Assembly: GCA_016873225.1 (NCBI GenBank)
Contig: VGXS01000020.1
Location: 1-64,000 of the forward strand
Source: Planctomycetota bacterium
Lineage (GTDB): Bacteria; Planctomycetota; Planctomycetia; Gemmatales; Gemmataceae
Direction of reading: 5' to 3'
DNA length: 64,000 bases
Below are positions 1 through 9,163 of the stretch, in pieces (within the stretch, counting starts at the first letter, position 1; the number at the start of each line of letters is the position of its first letter). The notes beneath the pieces were generated by a model. That model ran no database searches. It was not told the origin of the DNA and saw nothing but the letters and a program-made list of their open reading frames with translations. The position numbers were made by a program, and so were the translations under genes.

Positions 1-118
1 TCGCGCCGCCATTTTGGCGTTGCCGGCGGACGAGGCGCGGCGCTTGCGCGAGACGATCAGGGACCGCGTCGAGCGGCTCAGGGACAGGAAAAGGGTGCGT
101 GAGGTGGATTACCACTAG
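1..118 (+). CDS. 3' end of an unidentified gene (5' truncated by window edge)
   Basis: Reading frame 2 is open from the left edge to a TAG at 116-118 and gives 38 residues ending in VREVDYH. The visible part is very rich in Arg, Glu and Asp and looks helical, possibly a coiled-coil tail. No family is recognisable from so short a piece. The following 258 bases up to the SMR gene hold no convincing gene; I see no riboswitch consensus there. Confidence 0.45.
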   Translation, partial: RAAILALPADEARRLRETIRDRVERLRDRKRVREVDYH

Positions 119-376
119 GCCGCCCGCCGCCAAGACCGCGATCCGCTTCCGGATTCCCGCGCTAACGGGCTTGCCGGGAAAGAGGCCGCCGGCACGGCAA
201 CCCTGTCACCGCGCGGGCCCCGCGGGGTGTCGGAACCGCTCCGGATGCCGTCACCACCGGAATACTCCTCACATTCCGATCGGTTCACCGGGATAACCAC
301 GGCGGCATCGGCCATGGCGACCGGCTCGGCGGTTTATGTTTCCTGTGCCCATGTCTGGCTGTAGGGGGACGGTTTG

Positions 377-706
377 ATGGTTTGGCTGCATCTTTCCATC
401 GCGATCGTTGCCGAGGTGATCGCCACCTCGGCGTTGAAAGCCACGGAAAGCTTCACGAAACCGTTGCCGCTCGCCGCGGTGGTTGTCGGATACCTTGTAT
501 CGTTTTATTTCCTGTCGCTGACGCTGACGGTGCTTCCCGTCGGCATCGCCTACGCCGTCTGGTCGGGAGCCGGGATCATCCTCGTCTCGATGATCGGCTG
601 GCTGGTTTTCAACCAGTCGCTCGACTGGGCGGCCGTCGCCGGGATCGCGATGATTCTCGCGGGCGTCGCGGTGATCAACCTTTTCTCCAAGGCGAGCGCC
701 CACTGA
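377..706 (+). CDS. Small multidrug resistance (SMR/EmrE-type) transporter
   Basis: A 109-residue, four-helix membrane protein that aligns along its whole length with EmrE. It carries the membrane-embedded acid in LSIAIVAEVIATSALK (Glu13, the equivalent of EmrE Glu14) and the signatures GIAYAVWSGAGI (helix 3) and AGVAVINLFSK (helix 4). SMR proteins act as dimers exchanging protons for cationic compounds or guanidinium; sequence alone does not separate Qac-type from Gdx-type. The ATG at 377 is preferred over the TTG immediately before it because a GGGGGA stretch lies about 9 bases upstream. It stands alone, followed by about 225 bases without a gene. Confidence 0.9.
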   Translation: MVWLHLSIAIVAEVIATSALKATESFTKPLPLAAVVVGYLVSFYFLSLTLTVLPVGIAYAVWSGAGIILVSMIGWLVFNQSLDWAAVAGIAMILAGVAVINLFSKASAH

Positions 707-932
707 ATATCCGCCAGGTCGCGTCGCTGCCATCGAGCCAAATCCGGCGCCAACGGGTGTCGCACGGGCCGATCTTGAACCCGGTTCCGGGTCCGATTTC
801 CTGTCGTGACGGGTTATCCGGGATGTTGGAAGGCCCTATGGGCCGCTGGGCTGCCATTCGCTTGAGCCCACGGATTTGTCATGGCATGATGCCGGGGATT
901 CGCGTCATTGGTTTGGCCCCGGGATCATCCGC

Positions 933-1862
933 ATGAACCGAAGGGATTCGCTCCTTGTTGCAGCCGCGTCGGTCGCCGGTTCCCTGTCCGCCGCCGGGCC
1001 TGTCTTGGACATTATCGATTGTCATACGCACTTTTATGATCCGTCGAGGCCCGGCGGTGTTCCCTGGCCCGGCAAGGGTTCTTCCCTGTACCGCACCGTG
1101 TTGCCTCGTCACCTCCGGGAACAGAAGCCACACCGCAAGGTGACGGGCACCGTGATCGTGGAAGCCAGCCCGCTGGTTGGCGACAACGATTGGCTGCTCG
1201 ACCTGGCCAAGGATGATCCGTTCATTGTCGGCATCGTGGGCAACCTGAATCCCGACGACCCCATGTTCGCCAACCACGCGCGGCGTTTGGCCAGGAACGC
1301 CTTGTTTCGCGGCATAAGGGTCAACTCGGGCCTGCTCAAGGGGGACATTCCCAAGGAAAGGATCGCCTCGTTCAGGCTGCTGGCCGAACTCGACCTGGCG
1401 CTTGATGTCAATGGAGGGCCGGAAACGCCGGGCCTGCTGGCCGGATTGGCGCGCGCCGTTCCGGGCTTGCGGATCGTGCTCAACCATATCGGCAATGTCG
1501 AGGTGACAGGCAAGGCGCCCCCTGCCGGGTGGCTGGCTGGAATCCGATCCGCGGCGGAGAGGCCGAATGTCTGGTGCAAGGTGTCGGCGCTTGTGGAAGG
1601 GGCGGCCCGGCGAGGCGGCAAGGCTCCGACCGATCCGCTGTTTTACAAGCCTTGCCTGGACGCGGTCTGGACCGCGTTTGGTGACAAGAAACTTATTTAT
1701 GGTAGCAATTGGCCTGTCTGTGAGGCCGCCGCCGATTACGAGGCGATGCAGAAAATTTCCATGGATGACGCGGCAAGCCGCGGAATGGCGGCGCTTGCCG
1801 GGTTTTGTTCACTCAACGCGAAGGACGCCTACAAGTGGATCGAGCGGCCGGGCCGTTTGTGA
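933..1862 (+). CDS. Exported amidohydrolase-2 family metal-dependent hydrolase
   Basis: This 309-residue TIM-barrel hydrolase belongs to the amidohydrolase 2 / sugar-lactonase-like group (PF04909, COG3618). The N terminus MNRRDSLLVAAASVAGS resembles a short Tat-type signal. The barrel begins with the metal-binding D-C-H-T-H pair (His31, His33), and a later histidine is in VLNHIGN. The C-terminal signature reads YGSNWPVC; in lactonase-like relatives the position after Ser is usually Asp, so an Asn here is noteworthy. The ATG at 933 was chosen over upstream in-frame codons because it opens directly into the signal sequence. Substrate unknown; carbohydrate lactones are a family-based guess. Confidence 0.82.
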   Translation: MNRRDSLLVAAASVAGSLSAAGPVLDIIDCHTHFYDPSRPGGVPWPGKGSSLYRTVLPRHLREQKPHRKVTGTVIVEASPLVGDNDWLLDLAKDDPFIVGIVGNLNPDDPMFANHARRLARNALFRGIRVNSGLLKGDIPKERIASFRLLAELDLALDVNGGPETPGLLAGLARAVPGLRIVLNHIGNVEVTGKAPPAGWLAGIRSAAERPNVWCKVSALVEGAARRGGKAPTDPLFYKPCLDAVWTAFGDKKLIYGSNWPVCEAAADYEAMQKISMDDAASRGMAALAGFCSLNAKDAYKWIERPGRL

Positions 1863-1932
1863 CCTTTGGAGCGCTTGCCGGCCTTTGGGGCGGCATGTCG
1901 GCGAAGCCGGGGTGGACGCGCGACCCCCTGTT

Positions 1933-3126
1933 ATGATTGAGGATACCTCAAAGCAATCAATCGGTTCGGCGATGGTTTCCTCCAAGACAAGCCATTTGTT
2001 TTCGCAGGGAACCTGGGTCGACCATCAGGCGACCTTGCAGCTGGGAAAGTCGGCTGAATTTCCCGGAATGGTTCATGTCTTTGGCATGCCCGACCTGCAT
2101 GTTGGCAAGGTTGGGCCTGTTGGAGCGGCTTTTCATAGCGTTGATGTCATCTATCCGGAATTGGTTGGAGGTGACATCGGTTGCGGCATGCACCTCGGAG
2201 CGACGGACATTCCCGCGCGGGGCCATGCCGTTCAAAAGCGGCTCAGACGGCTGGGATCCATCGATGAACCGTGGTCCGGTGACACCAGGGAACTGGCCGC
2301 CAGCCATGATTTGGACGAGTCGCGTTACGAGCGCGGTCTCGGAACCATCGGGGGCGGGAATCATTTCGCCGAATTGCAGGTGGTGCATGAGATCGCCGAT
2401 GCCGAGGCCGCGTCAAGGATTGGAATAAATCCCGACTTCGCCCTGGTGCTTATCCACAGCGGTTCCCGCGGATTGGGACAATCGGTATTGGAATCGCATT
2501 TGGGCGAATCGGCGGGCCTCGGCCGCGCCGTGCCCGCCGATTCGAATGCCGGAAGATCCTATATCGCGGGTCATGAACAGGCCAGGCGGTTCGCCCGCGC
2601 CAACCGTGAACTGATCGCCCATCGGTTTGCGGAGGGGTTGGGCTCGAAGTCCTCTCCGCTGCTTGATGTTGGCCATAATTTCCTCGAACAAAGGGAGATC
2701 GGCGGCGCCAGGACATGGATCCATCGCAAGGGGGCGGCGCCATCGGACCGCGGGCCCGTGGTCATTCCCGGATCGAGGGGGACATGGTCTTTCGTGGTGG
2801 AACCCCTGGGCGATGGGTCACGCAACGGTTTCTCCTTGGCCCATGGAGCCGGCCGGAAAATCCCCAGGGGACATTGCCGGGAAAAGTTCATGGACAGCTA
2901 CACCCGGGAGGAACTGCTCTCGGTGAACGACAAGAAGCTGGACATCAAGAGCCATGTCGTTTGCGGCGACCGGGATCTTGTCTTTGAGGAGCATCCCAAG
3001 GCCTACAAGGATATCCGCCAGGTCATTGGCGACATGGTGGACCTTGGAATCATCAAGGTCGTGGCGGTCCTCAAGCCGGTTCTCACCTACAAGACATCGG
3101 GAACCGCCGATGACGGAGACGGCTGA
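1933..3126 (+). CDS. rtcB: RtcB-family RNA ligase (RtcB2-like)
   Basis: A 397-residue RtcB-type 3'-phosphate RNA ligase. The manganese and GMP-binding motifs are all visible in order: GMPDLHVGK, GGDIGCGM with the metal Cys, GGGNHFAEL, LIHSGSRGLG, HNFLEQ, VIPGSRGT and AHGAGRKIPR, whose His is the expected guanylylation site. The compact size and the start PGMVHVFGMPDLH resemble the RtcB2 branch often paired with the peptide-release factor PrfH, but no prfH lies nearby. ATG 1933 is used; ATG 1972 is possible. It ends 8 bases from the convergent DUF1801 gene. Role: RNA repair or tRNA/rRNA resealing, inferred from the family. Confidence 0.88.
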   Translation: MIEDTSKQSIGSAMVSSKTSHLFSQGTWVDHQATLQLGKSAEFPGMVHVFGMPDLHVGKVGPVGAAFHSVDVIYPELVGGDIGCGMHLGATDIPARGHAVQKRLRRLGSIDEPWSGDTRELAASHDLDESRYERGLGTIGGGNHFAELQVVHEIADAEAASRIGINPDFALVLIHSGSRGLGQSVLESHLGESAGLGRAVPADSNAGRSYIAGHEQARRFARANRELIAHRFAEGLGSKSSPLLDVGHNFLEQREIGGARTWIHRKGAAPSDRGPVVIPGSRGTWSFVVEPLGDGSRNGFSLAHGAGRKIPRGHCREKFMDSYTREELLSVNDKKLDIKSHVVCGDRDLVFEEHPKAYKDIRQVIGDMVDLGIIKVVAVLKPVLTYKTSGTADDGDG

Positions 3127-3134
3127 TAGTGCGC

Positions 3135-3578
3135 TCAAACGCCTCCCTGCGCGTCATCGATGAGGGATTGCGGGTCCGCCGAGAGGCAGGTCGCGATCAT
3201 TTCCCCGAGCACCGCGATATCGATATCCGCCAATCGGCGGAGATAGAGGCAGCCTTTGCCTCGGGAGTGCCTGCCAAGCCGGGCCAGCATCGGTGCCACA
3301 AGCTCGAGGCCTGGCCAGAGGTAGAGGCTGACCTTGCCCTTGCGGGGCGAGAAACCAATCCTGAAAGTGTCGCCCTCGCGTCCGCTGGCGTAGCGGTAAT
3401 GGAATTGGCCGAACCCGATCATCGAAGGACCCCACATCACCGGTTTTTCCCCGGACAACCGGGCCATGAGCGAGATGATCGCCCGGCAATCATCCCGCTG
3501 GACGGGGTCGGCCAGCGCATCGATGAAATCATCCACATTGCCGTCATGCGGAACGGTTTTGACATCGTTTTTGGCCAT
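3135..3578 (-). CDS. DUF1801 domain protein
   Basis: A 147-residue cytoplasmic protein of the DUF1801/YdhG type, recognisable from the segment FIDALADPVQRDDCRAI, then KPVMWGPSMIGFG and FSPRKGKVSLYL. The molecular function of the family is not established. The ATG at 3578 is preceded by AAAAGGAA at good spacing, whereas a longer frame upstream has no such site. It is convergent with the RtcB gene. Confidence 0.85.
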   Translation of the reverse strand: MAKNDVKTVPHDGNVDDFIDALADPVQRDDCRAIISLMARLSGEKPVMWGPSMIGFGQFHYRYASGREGDTFRIGFSPRKGKVSLYLWPGLELVAPMLARLGRHSRGKGCLYLRRLADIDIAVLGEMIATCLSADPQSLIDDAQGGV

Positions 3579-3741
3579 GATGGTTCCTTTTCTGGATGGT
3601 AGAAGCATCTCTTTATGATAATTGGAATGCCATGAAGCCGGCATGAGCGCCGCCGTCAACCGGCGGCTTGCGGTTTCCAGGGAAAGGCTGGATCATCATT
3701 GGGTAAGGCTTTTCCCGCCGGCACGGACTGAGGGTTCGACC

Positions 3742-6700
3742 ATGTCATTCCAGCGACTCATCATGGCGGTCGTTTTTCCGGCGATCCTCGCGGGACGGTC
3801 GCCCTGCCAACCGGACTTGAGCGCCAATGGCGATTCCCTTCCCAAGGTTCCGCCCGGATTCGCCATCAAGGCCTATGCCACCGAACCGCTCGTCAGGCAG
3901 CCATGCTCGATGGCCTTCGATTCCAAGGGGCGGTTGTTTGTCGGCATGGGTCCGCAGTACCGCAACCCCAAGCCCGAAACACCCGGAGACTCCGTCGTGC
4001 TGCTTGGGGATGCCAACGGCGACGGGGTCGCCGACAGCGCCAAGGTTTTCGCGACAGGTTTCAATTGCATCCAAGGTCTCGCGTGGCACGGGCGTGACCT
4101 CTGGGTCGCGAACTCCCCCGACCTGACGGTGGTGCGCGACCTCGACGGCGATGACACGGCCGACGAGTATGTCCGAATCTACACCGACCTTGGAAACCTG
4201 GAGCACGGGTTGCACGGCCTGCAATGGGCACCCGATGGCAAGCTCTACATGAGCAAGGGCAATTCCAAGGGTCTTTCCCGTGTCGGCAGGGTGGCGCCCA
4301 AGCCGTTCCGCGACCTGTGGGGCGCCAAGGCCCCGGCCGGTTCACCCGATTTTCCGCCTCCGGAAGTCTTTTCCAAGGATGCTTACAGGCATGCCTACCA
4401 CGATCCGGCGGATGACTGGGGCCGCGAAGGCGGGGTGCTTCGCTGTGATGACGGGGGAGCCAACCTTGAGATCATTTCCCGGGGCATGCGCAACCCCTGG
4501 GACATCGCCACCGACGATGGCTTCAACTGGCTCGGCACGGACAACGACCAGAACGAGGGCGACAGGGTGATCATGCCGTTCCGCAACGCGCATTTCGGCT
4601 GGAATCATCCTTGGAGTTCGCACTGGACGGATCGGCCGCACCCCACATGCGCCCCGGTGAGCGGCCCGATGTTCCATGGTTCCGGAACGGGACTCACCTT
4701 CCTCGACTCCCCCGCGTTTCCTCCCGAATACCGCAAGGTGTTCATGGTGAATGACTGGTTGCGCAAAACCACATTCTGCTGGATCCCCTCCTGGGATGGA
4801 GCCCTGATGAGGCCGAAGGACGGCACATGGAAGCCGTTTGTCGAGGGTGGCCAATCGCTGTTCCGGCCGACCGACATCGAGGTCGGGCCCGACGGGGCGG
4901 TTTGGATGCTTGGTTGGAGCCGGTACTACGGGGCGGAATACAAGAACGGCCAGATGGTCAATGAAGGCCGGGTTTTTCGGGTTTCATGGAACGGCGCGGA
5001 TCCCCGGGCGGCGCACGCACGGCGGCGGGAAGATCCCAGGAGTGGATGGCCGGTTGACGACCTGGTGAGGGACTTCGATGGACCGCTTCCGGTCTGGCGG
5101 ATCGATGCCGCTGATGAACTGGTTCGTCGTGGCGCCCTGGTGAAGGCCGAACTCATGGCGTTGCTGGGAACCGATCAGCCGACCATGCGGCAGACATGGA
5201 CCGCCTGGACACTGGGACGGCTATCGGCCAGCGACAAGGGGATTGACGATTACTTCGCGGGACTCGCGGCGCCCGGTTCCCGCGCAAGCCTCAACCTGAG
5301 GATCCAGGCGGTGAGGATCCTGGGCCATCGGGCGAGGCATCGGGGCCTTGAAGCGGGGCTTCATCCGGTCGTCGCGGAATCGCTTCGCAGCGATGAGGCC
5401 AGGCTGAGGCTGGCCAGCGTCGAGGCGATCGGCGTGTTGGGCAGGCCCGACGGCCTCAAGCCCATGACTGAAATGCTGGCCGGCGAGGCGGACCGGGTTG
5501 TTTTCTATGCCGGATGGCAGGCGCTGCGGTCGCTTGGCGGGGAGGCGGAGTTGCGGAAGTTGCTGGCCGACGAGCGCCCTCGTGTGCGGCGGGCCGCGCT
5601 GCTGGCGCTCTTGGAGTCGGGATCCCTCAAACCCGCCGAGGTGGATTTCCATGCCGCTGACAATTCGCATGAGGTGAGGGAGATCGCGCTGCTGCGGCTT
5701 GGCAAGCTGGGAAAAGCCGACCAGCAGGCAACGCGGGGCCCGATTCCGGAGGCTCCGGGGATGTCGCTGGTGGCGGGCGTCAAGTCCGCCAGCGGACGCG
5801 GATACCGGGTGATACCCGGGGGAGCGGCCGTGGGCGCGAGGGTCTACAGCGACCGTCCTTATGTCTTGAAGGAATTGCCGGCCGCCCTGGCCGGATCGGA
5901 CCTGCTGCAAACGGCCAACGACGATGACGGATCCAAGGGCGAGGCCTTCGTCACGCTCGAGGCGTTGGCGCCGGTGCGTATCCATGTGGCGATTGACAAG
6001 AGGCAGGCCAGGCCGCCCAAGTGGGTCGCCAACCATTACCGTCCAACCGGATTGACCATCAGGAGCGATGATTGGACGGCGGCCTTGTTCAGCCGGGATC
6101 TCCCCGCCGGGCGGGTGGAACTTGGCGGCAACACCGACAACGGCGTGGCCGGCGGGAAGGCGAACTACATCGTTTTCATCGAGCCGATATCCCCCCAGCG
6201 ATTGGACAAGGCGACGACCATGGCGGATGCCCTGGCACAGCTTTCCTCCGCGGAGGAACGAAAAGGGGCACTGTTGTTCAACCGGATCGCCGGTTGCGCC
6301 AAGTGCCACGGGCTTGACCAGAGGAGGAATTCGTTCGGCCCCCATCTGGGGGATATCGGCCTACGCGCCGATGGCAGGCAGGTCATCGAATCCATCCTCG
6401 ACCCCGACGCCCACATCACGGAAGGCTTTTCGCAACTCGTCATCGAGTCGCGTGACGGCAAGATTCATTCCGGGGTGCTGCTGGAGGAAAGCGGGCTATC
6501 GCTCACGCTGGGCCTTTCCAACGCGGAGCGCCTTGTCATTCCCAAGGATCGCGTCGAATCGAGAACCACGACCAAAAAATCAGCGATGCCATCGTTCGCT
6601 TCTCACCTCGACGCGTCCCAAGTGGCCTGCATCGCCAAGTTCCTCCTGGCGCAGCGGTCCAGGCCGGCGGAGGTCGCGTTGAACAATCAACCGATCCAAG

Positions 6701-7602
6701 CCGGCGGGCCATCGCCGACAATTCCCGATGCGGTGCCGTCGACGGGTTTCGGATTCTCGGCCAAACCGGACAGGCTTGGCATTTTTCATTCCGGCAAGCC
6801 GGTGGGCGAGTTCGTGTTTTCAGACGCCTCCATCCGGCGTCCTTTCTTCTCGAATCTCACTGGGATCGCCGGGGCGAAAATCACCCGCAATCATCCGCCG
6901 ATTCCCGGAAAGGACGCCACCGATCATGACACCATGCATCCCGGACTCTGGCTCGCGTTCGGAGATGTTTCCGGCGTCGACTTCTGGCGCAATCGCGGAC
7001 GGATCCGGCATCTCAGGTTCGTGGATAAGCCCATCGCGGGCAACTCAACGGCCGCGTTCGCGACCGAGTCGGATTGGGTGGATGCCGGGGGCAAGCCGAT
7101 GGGCTTGATGCTCAACCGTTTCACCCTGGCAAGCCGGCCCTCGGGATGGCTGATCGTCTGGGACGCGACCATCACGGCGAAGGAGACGGACCTTGTCTTT
7201 GGCGACCAGGAGGAGATGGGCTTCGGTGCCCGAGTCGCCACGGAATTCACGGAAAAAAAGAGCGGCCTGATCCAAAACAGCCATGGCGTGAAATCCGCGG
7301 GCGCGACATGGGGCAAGCCCGCGCCATGGTGCGACTACTCGGGGCTGTTGGATGGCAAGCCCGTTGGCGTGACGCTGATGGCGTCGCCGGGGAACTTCAG
7401 GGAAAGCTGGTGGCACAACCGCGATTACGGGGTGTTCGTGGCCAACCCGTTCGGCAGGCAGGCCATGAAGCAGGGCGCCAAAAGCGCCATCAAGGTGCCC
7501 AGGGGCGAGTCCATCCGTCTGGTCTTCGGGGCCATGCTGCACGACTCGGCGCCCCATGATCCGGCCGCGGAATACGCCCACTTCGTGAAGTCGGCCAAGT
7601 GA
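3742..7602 (+). CDS. Exported PVC-type propeller dehydrogenase / HEAT / cytochrome c / DUF6807 fusion
   Basis: A 1286-residue secreted protein. After a signal peptide (about residues 1-22) comes a six-bladed membrane-bound-dehydrogenase-type propeller (about 25-430; motifs GLAWHGRDLWVANSP, MRNPWD, DRPHPTC). Helical HEAT-like repeats follow (about 450-680), then a jelly-roll-like stretch, then a c-type heme domain with CAKCHG (Cys852, Cys855, His856) and a likely Met ligand in KKSAMPSF. The last 280 residues form a DUF6807 (PmoA-like) domain with DHDTMHPGLWLAFGD and GVFVANPFGRQ. Such proteins are probably periplasmic sugar dehydrogenases or hydrolases donating electrons to heme; that is inference. 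Fusion of DUF6807 to the end is unusual, and a stand-alone homologue sits at 43332-44303. The start was chosen at the signal peptide. Confidence 0.85.
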   Translation: MSFQRLIMAVVFPAILAGRSPCQPDLSANGDSLPKVPPGFAIKAYATEPLVRQPCSMAFDSKGRLFVGMGPQYRNPKPETPGDSVVLLGDANGDGVADSAKVFATGFNCIQGLAWHGRDLWVANSPDLTVVRDLDGDDTADEYVRIYTDLGNLEHGLHGLQWAPDGKLYMSKGNSKGLSRVGRVAPKPFRDLWGAKAPAGSPDFPPPEVFSKDAYRHAYHDPADDWGREGGVLRCDDGGANLEIISRGMRNPWDIATDDGFNWLGTDNDQNEGDRVIMPFRNAHFGWNHPWSSHWTDRPHPTCAPVSGPMFHGSGTGLTFLDSPAFPPEYRKVFMVNDWLRKTTFCWIPSWDGALMRPKDGTWKPFVEGGQSLFRPTDIEVGPDGAVWMLGWSRYYGAEYKNGQMVNEGRVFRVSWNGADPRAAHARRREDPRSGWPVDDLVRDFDGPLPVWRIDAADELVRRGALVKAELMALLGTDQPTMRQTWTAWTLGRLSASDKGIDDYFAGLAAPGSRASLNLRIQAVRILGHRARHRGLEAGLHPVVAESLRSDEARLRLASVEAIGVLGRPDGLKPMTEMLAGEADRVVFYAGWQALRSLGGEAELRKLLADERPRVRRAALLALLESGSLKPAEVDFHAADNSHEVREIALLRLGKLGKADQQATRGPIPEAPGMSLVAGVKSASGRGYRVIPGGAAVGARVYSDRPYVLKELPAALAGSDLLQTANDDDGSKGEAFVTLEALAPVRIHVAIDKRQARPPKWVANHYRPTGLTIRSDDWTAALFSRDLPAGRVELGGNTDNGVAGGKANYIVFIEPISPQRLDKATTMADALAQLSSAEERKGALLFNRIAGCAKCHGLDQRRNSFGPHLGDIGLRADGRQVIESILDPDAHITEGFSQLVIESRDGKIHSGVLLEESGLSLTLGLSNAERLVIPKDRVESRTTTKKSAMPSFASHLDASQVACIAKFLLAQRSRPAEVALNNQPIQAGGPSPTIPDAVPSTGFGFSAKPDRLGIFHSGKPVGEFVFSDASIRRPFFSNLTGIAGAKITRNHPPIPGKDATDHDTMHPGLWLAFGDVSGVDFWRNRGRIRHLRFVDKPIAGNSTAAFATESDWVDAGGKPMGLMLNRFTLASRPSGWLIVWDATITAKETDLVFGDQEEMGFGARVATEFTEKKSGLIQNSHGVKSAGATWGKPAPWCDYSGLLDGKPVGVTLMASPGNFRESWWHNRDYGVFVANPFGRQAMKQGAKSAIKVPRGESIRLVFGAMLHDSAPHDPAAEYAHFVKSAK

Positions 7603-7662
7603 CGGCGGGTGGCCGTCGCCGGCCGGCACGCCTCACAGTCCGTCACGCGCGGGTATCCGGGC

Positions 7663-9105
7663 TCAGGACAGGCCCACATTCGCCCGCACTTCCCCAAGCG
7701 CGGCGCCTCTGCCGGAGCGCGCGGCGTTCCAGTCTGCCGCCACGGCGGCAAGCGCCTCCATGGCCTGTTTGCCAGCCAGAATATCGGCGATGCCCCGCTC
7801 TAGCCGTCCGGCCAGCGACCGGGCGTCAGGCAGGCGCAGCACCAGCGATGGATTGATGCAGTCGAGCGGCAACAGGGTGCGCCTGAGCGCCGCGCGGAAC
7901 TGATCGAGGCGTTCCCGGTCGAGTTCGAGGCCGTCCCACGGACCCGCGTCGAGTTGCTGTTCCCGAACCGGCCCGCCAAGCCCGGGGTCGAGCACCGCGT
8001 CCTGGCTCAGGGCTGGGGAAGCCAGCACCGTGGCCAGCGCCCAACTCCTGGGAATGTCGGAGGCGGAACGGGAGACACAGGCCAAGGCCCCTCCCATGCC
8101 AAGGTGGGGAACAAGGTTTCCAAGCGGATAGGGCACGGCCGGGCCCCCCTTGGCGGGCAGCACGGCGTCGCCCCCGGGCACGGGATGGATGCTGAACCGG
8201 TCGCGCGAGGCCTTGCGCCGCTGAAGCCGGCCGATGCCGGAAACGGGCACGACGGCCATCGGAGCGTCGCCACGCTCGAAAGCCTGCCAAGGTTGGGCCG
8301 AGGGCCCGCCCCCGGGGGCTAGCGATGCAAGGCGCGCCATGATCTCCCCTGCGCGGATGAAGCCGCCTCCTCCCAGCAGGCACTTGCCGCTTGCCAGGTC
8401 GAATTCCAGCCCGAAGCGCGCTTGTTCATCGAGCTTTTCGGAACGCGCGCGGTCGGTGGCGCTGAGGCGCTCCACCACATGCCCCGAGGCGATCGCGTAA
8501 AACAACCGAAGGCGATCGCCGGGAGCGGAGGGAAGCGGCGTCCATCCCGGCTTGCCGGTCTCGGCTTTCCAAAACTCGGCCAGTTCCACCGCTTCCCGCC
8601 AGGTGACGGGGGCCCTTGCCGGCCGGCCATGCCTCGCCTCGAAGCGGCGATTGCGATCCGCGCCGTTGAACAGGTCGGCGCGGCAGACCAATAGGCGCAA
8701 GTCGCCATGAACGGGCAAACCCAGCGAGGTTCCGGACCAGCTTGCAAGCCTGTCGCGCCACACGGGCAACAGGTTTCCCCAGCCGATTTCCGATGAGGGG
8801 CGGGTGATGCCGTCGGGCACGGGAACCAGCCCGGGCGCGAGCCGGCCAAGTTCGGAGGGCGCGGCGAGCACGACATCGGCGGCCTTTCCGGGGTCGGCGC
8901 CGGTGTCCGTGTCGAAGGGGATGATTTCCACGCCCGCGCCGGTTCGCCGCTCGAGAAGTCCGAGATGGGTTCGCGCCCATACCGTGAGCGGTCCGGACGG
9001 AACGCCGAGCCTCAGCGCCGGTGCCGCGGCGCGCAACGCCGTGGCGGCGACCGCGATTCCCGCGAGCGCCCGCCTTCGATCGGGTTGGCTTCTTGCGCGC
9101 ACCAT
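7663..9105 (-). CDS. Tat-type extracellular solute-binding-like protein
   Basis: A 480-residue protein beginning with a twin-arginine-like leader (QPDRRRALAGIAVAATAL). The body resembles family-1 ABC sugar-binding proteins: an N-terminal lobe with GVEIIPFDTDTG and AADVVLAAPSELGRL, then NLLPVWRDRL, LGLPVHGDLRLLVCRADL and TWREAVELAEFWKAETGK, a typical hinge region of these proteins. No permease or ATPase genes lie beside it, so it may have been recruited as a stand-alone sensor or be an orphan binding protein. ATG 9105 was selected because it precedes the leader; a long upstream open frame on this strand overlaps the divergent FHA gene and is not coding. Ligand unknown. Confidence 0.68.
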   Translation of the reverse strand: MVRARSQPDRRRALAGIAVAATALRAAAPALRLGVPSGPLTVWARTHLGLLERRTGAGVEIIPFDTDTGADPGKAADVVLAAPSELGRLAPGLVPVPDGITRPSSEIGWGNLLPVWRDRLASWSGTSLGLPVHGDLRLLVCRADLFNGADRNRRFEARHGRPARAPVTWREAVELAEFWKAETGKPGWTPLPSAPGDRLRLFYAIASGHVVERLSATDRARSEKLDEQARFGLEFDLASGKCLLGGGGFIRAGEIMARLASLAPGGGPSAQPWQAFERGDAPMAVVPVSGIGRLQRRKASRDRFSIHPVPGGDAVLPAKGGPAVPYPLGNLVPHLGMGGALACVSRSASDIPRSWALATVLASPALSQDAVLDPGLGGPVREQQLDAGPWDGLELDRERLDQFRAALRRTLLPLDCINPSLVLRLPDARSLAGRLERGIADILAGKQAMEALAAVAADWNAARSGRGAALGEVRANVGLS

Positions 9106-9163
9106 GAGTTTGGTTATAGCTACGATGGTGTGGGAATGATACGGCTTGGTTGCTGGAGATGGC

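Noticed and set aside
119-376. Possible guanidine riboswitch before the SMR gene
   Set aside because: I could not match the ykkC-I, mini-ykkC or ykkC-III consensus; a covariance-model search would settle it.
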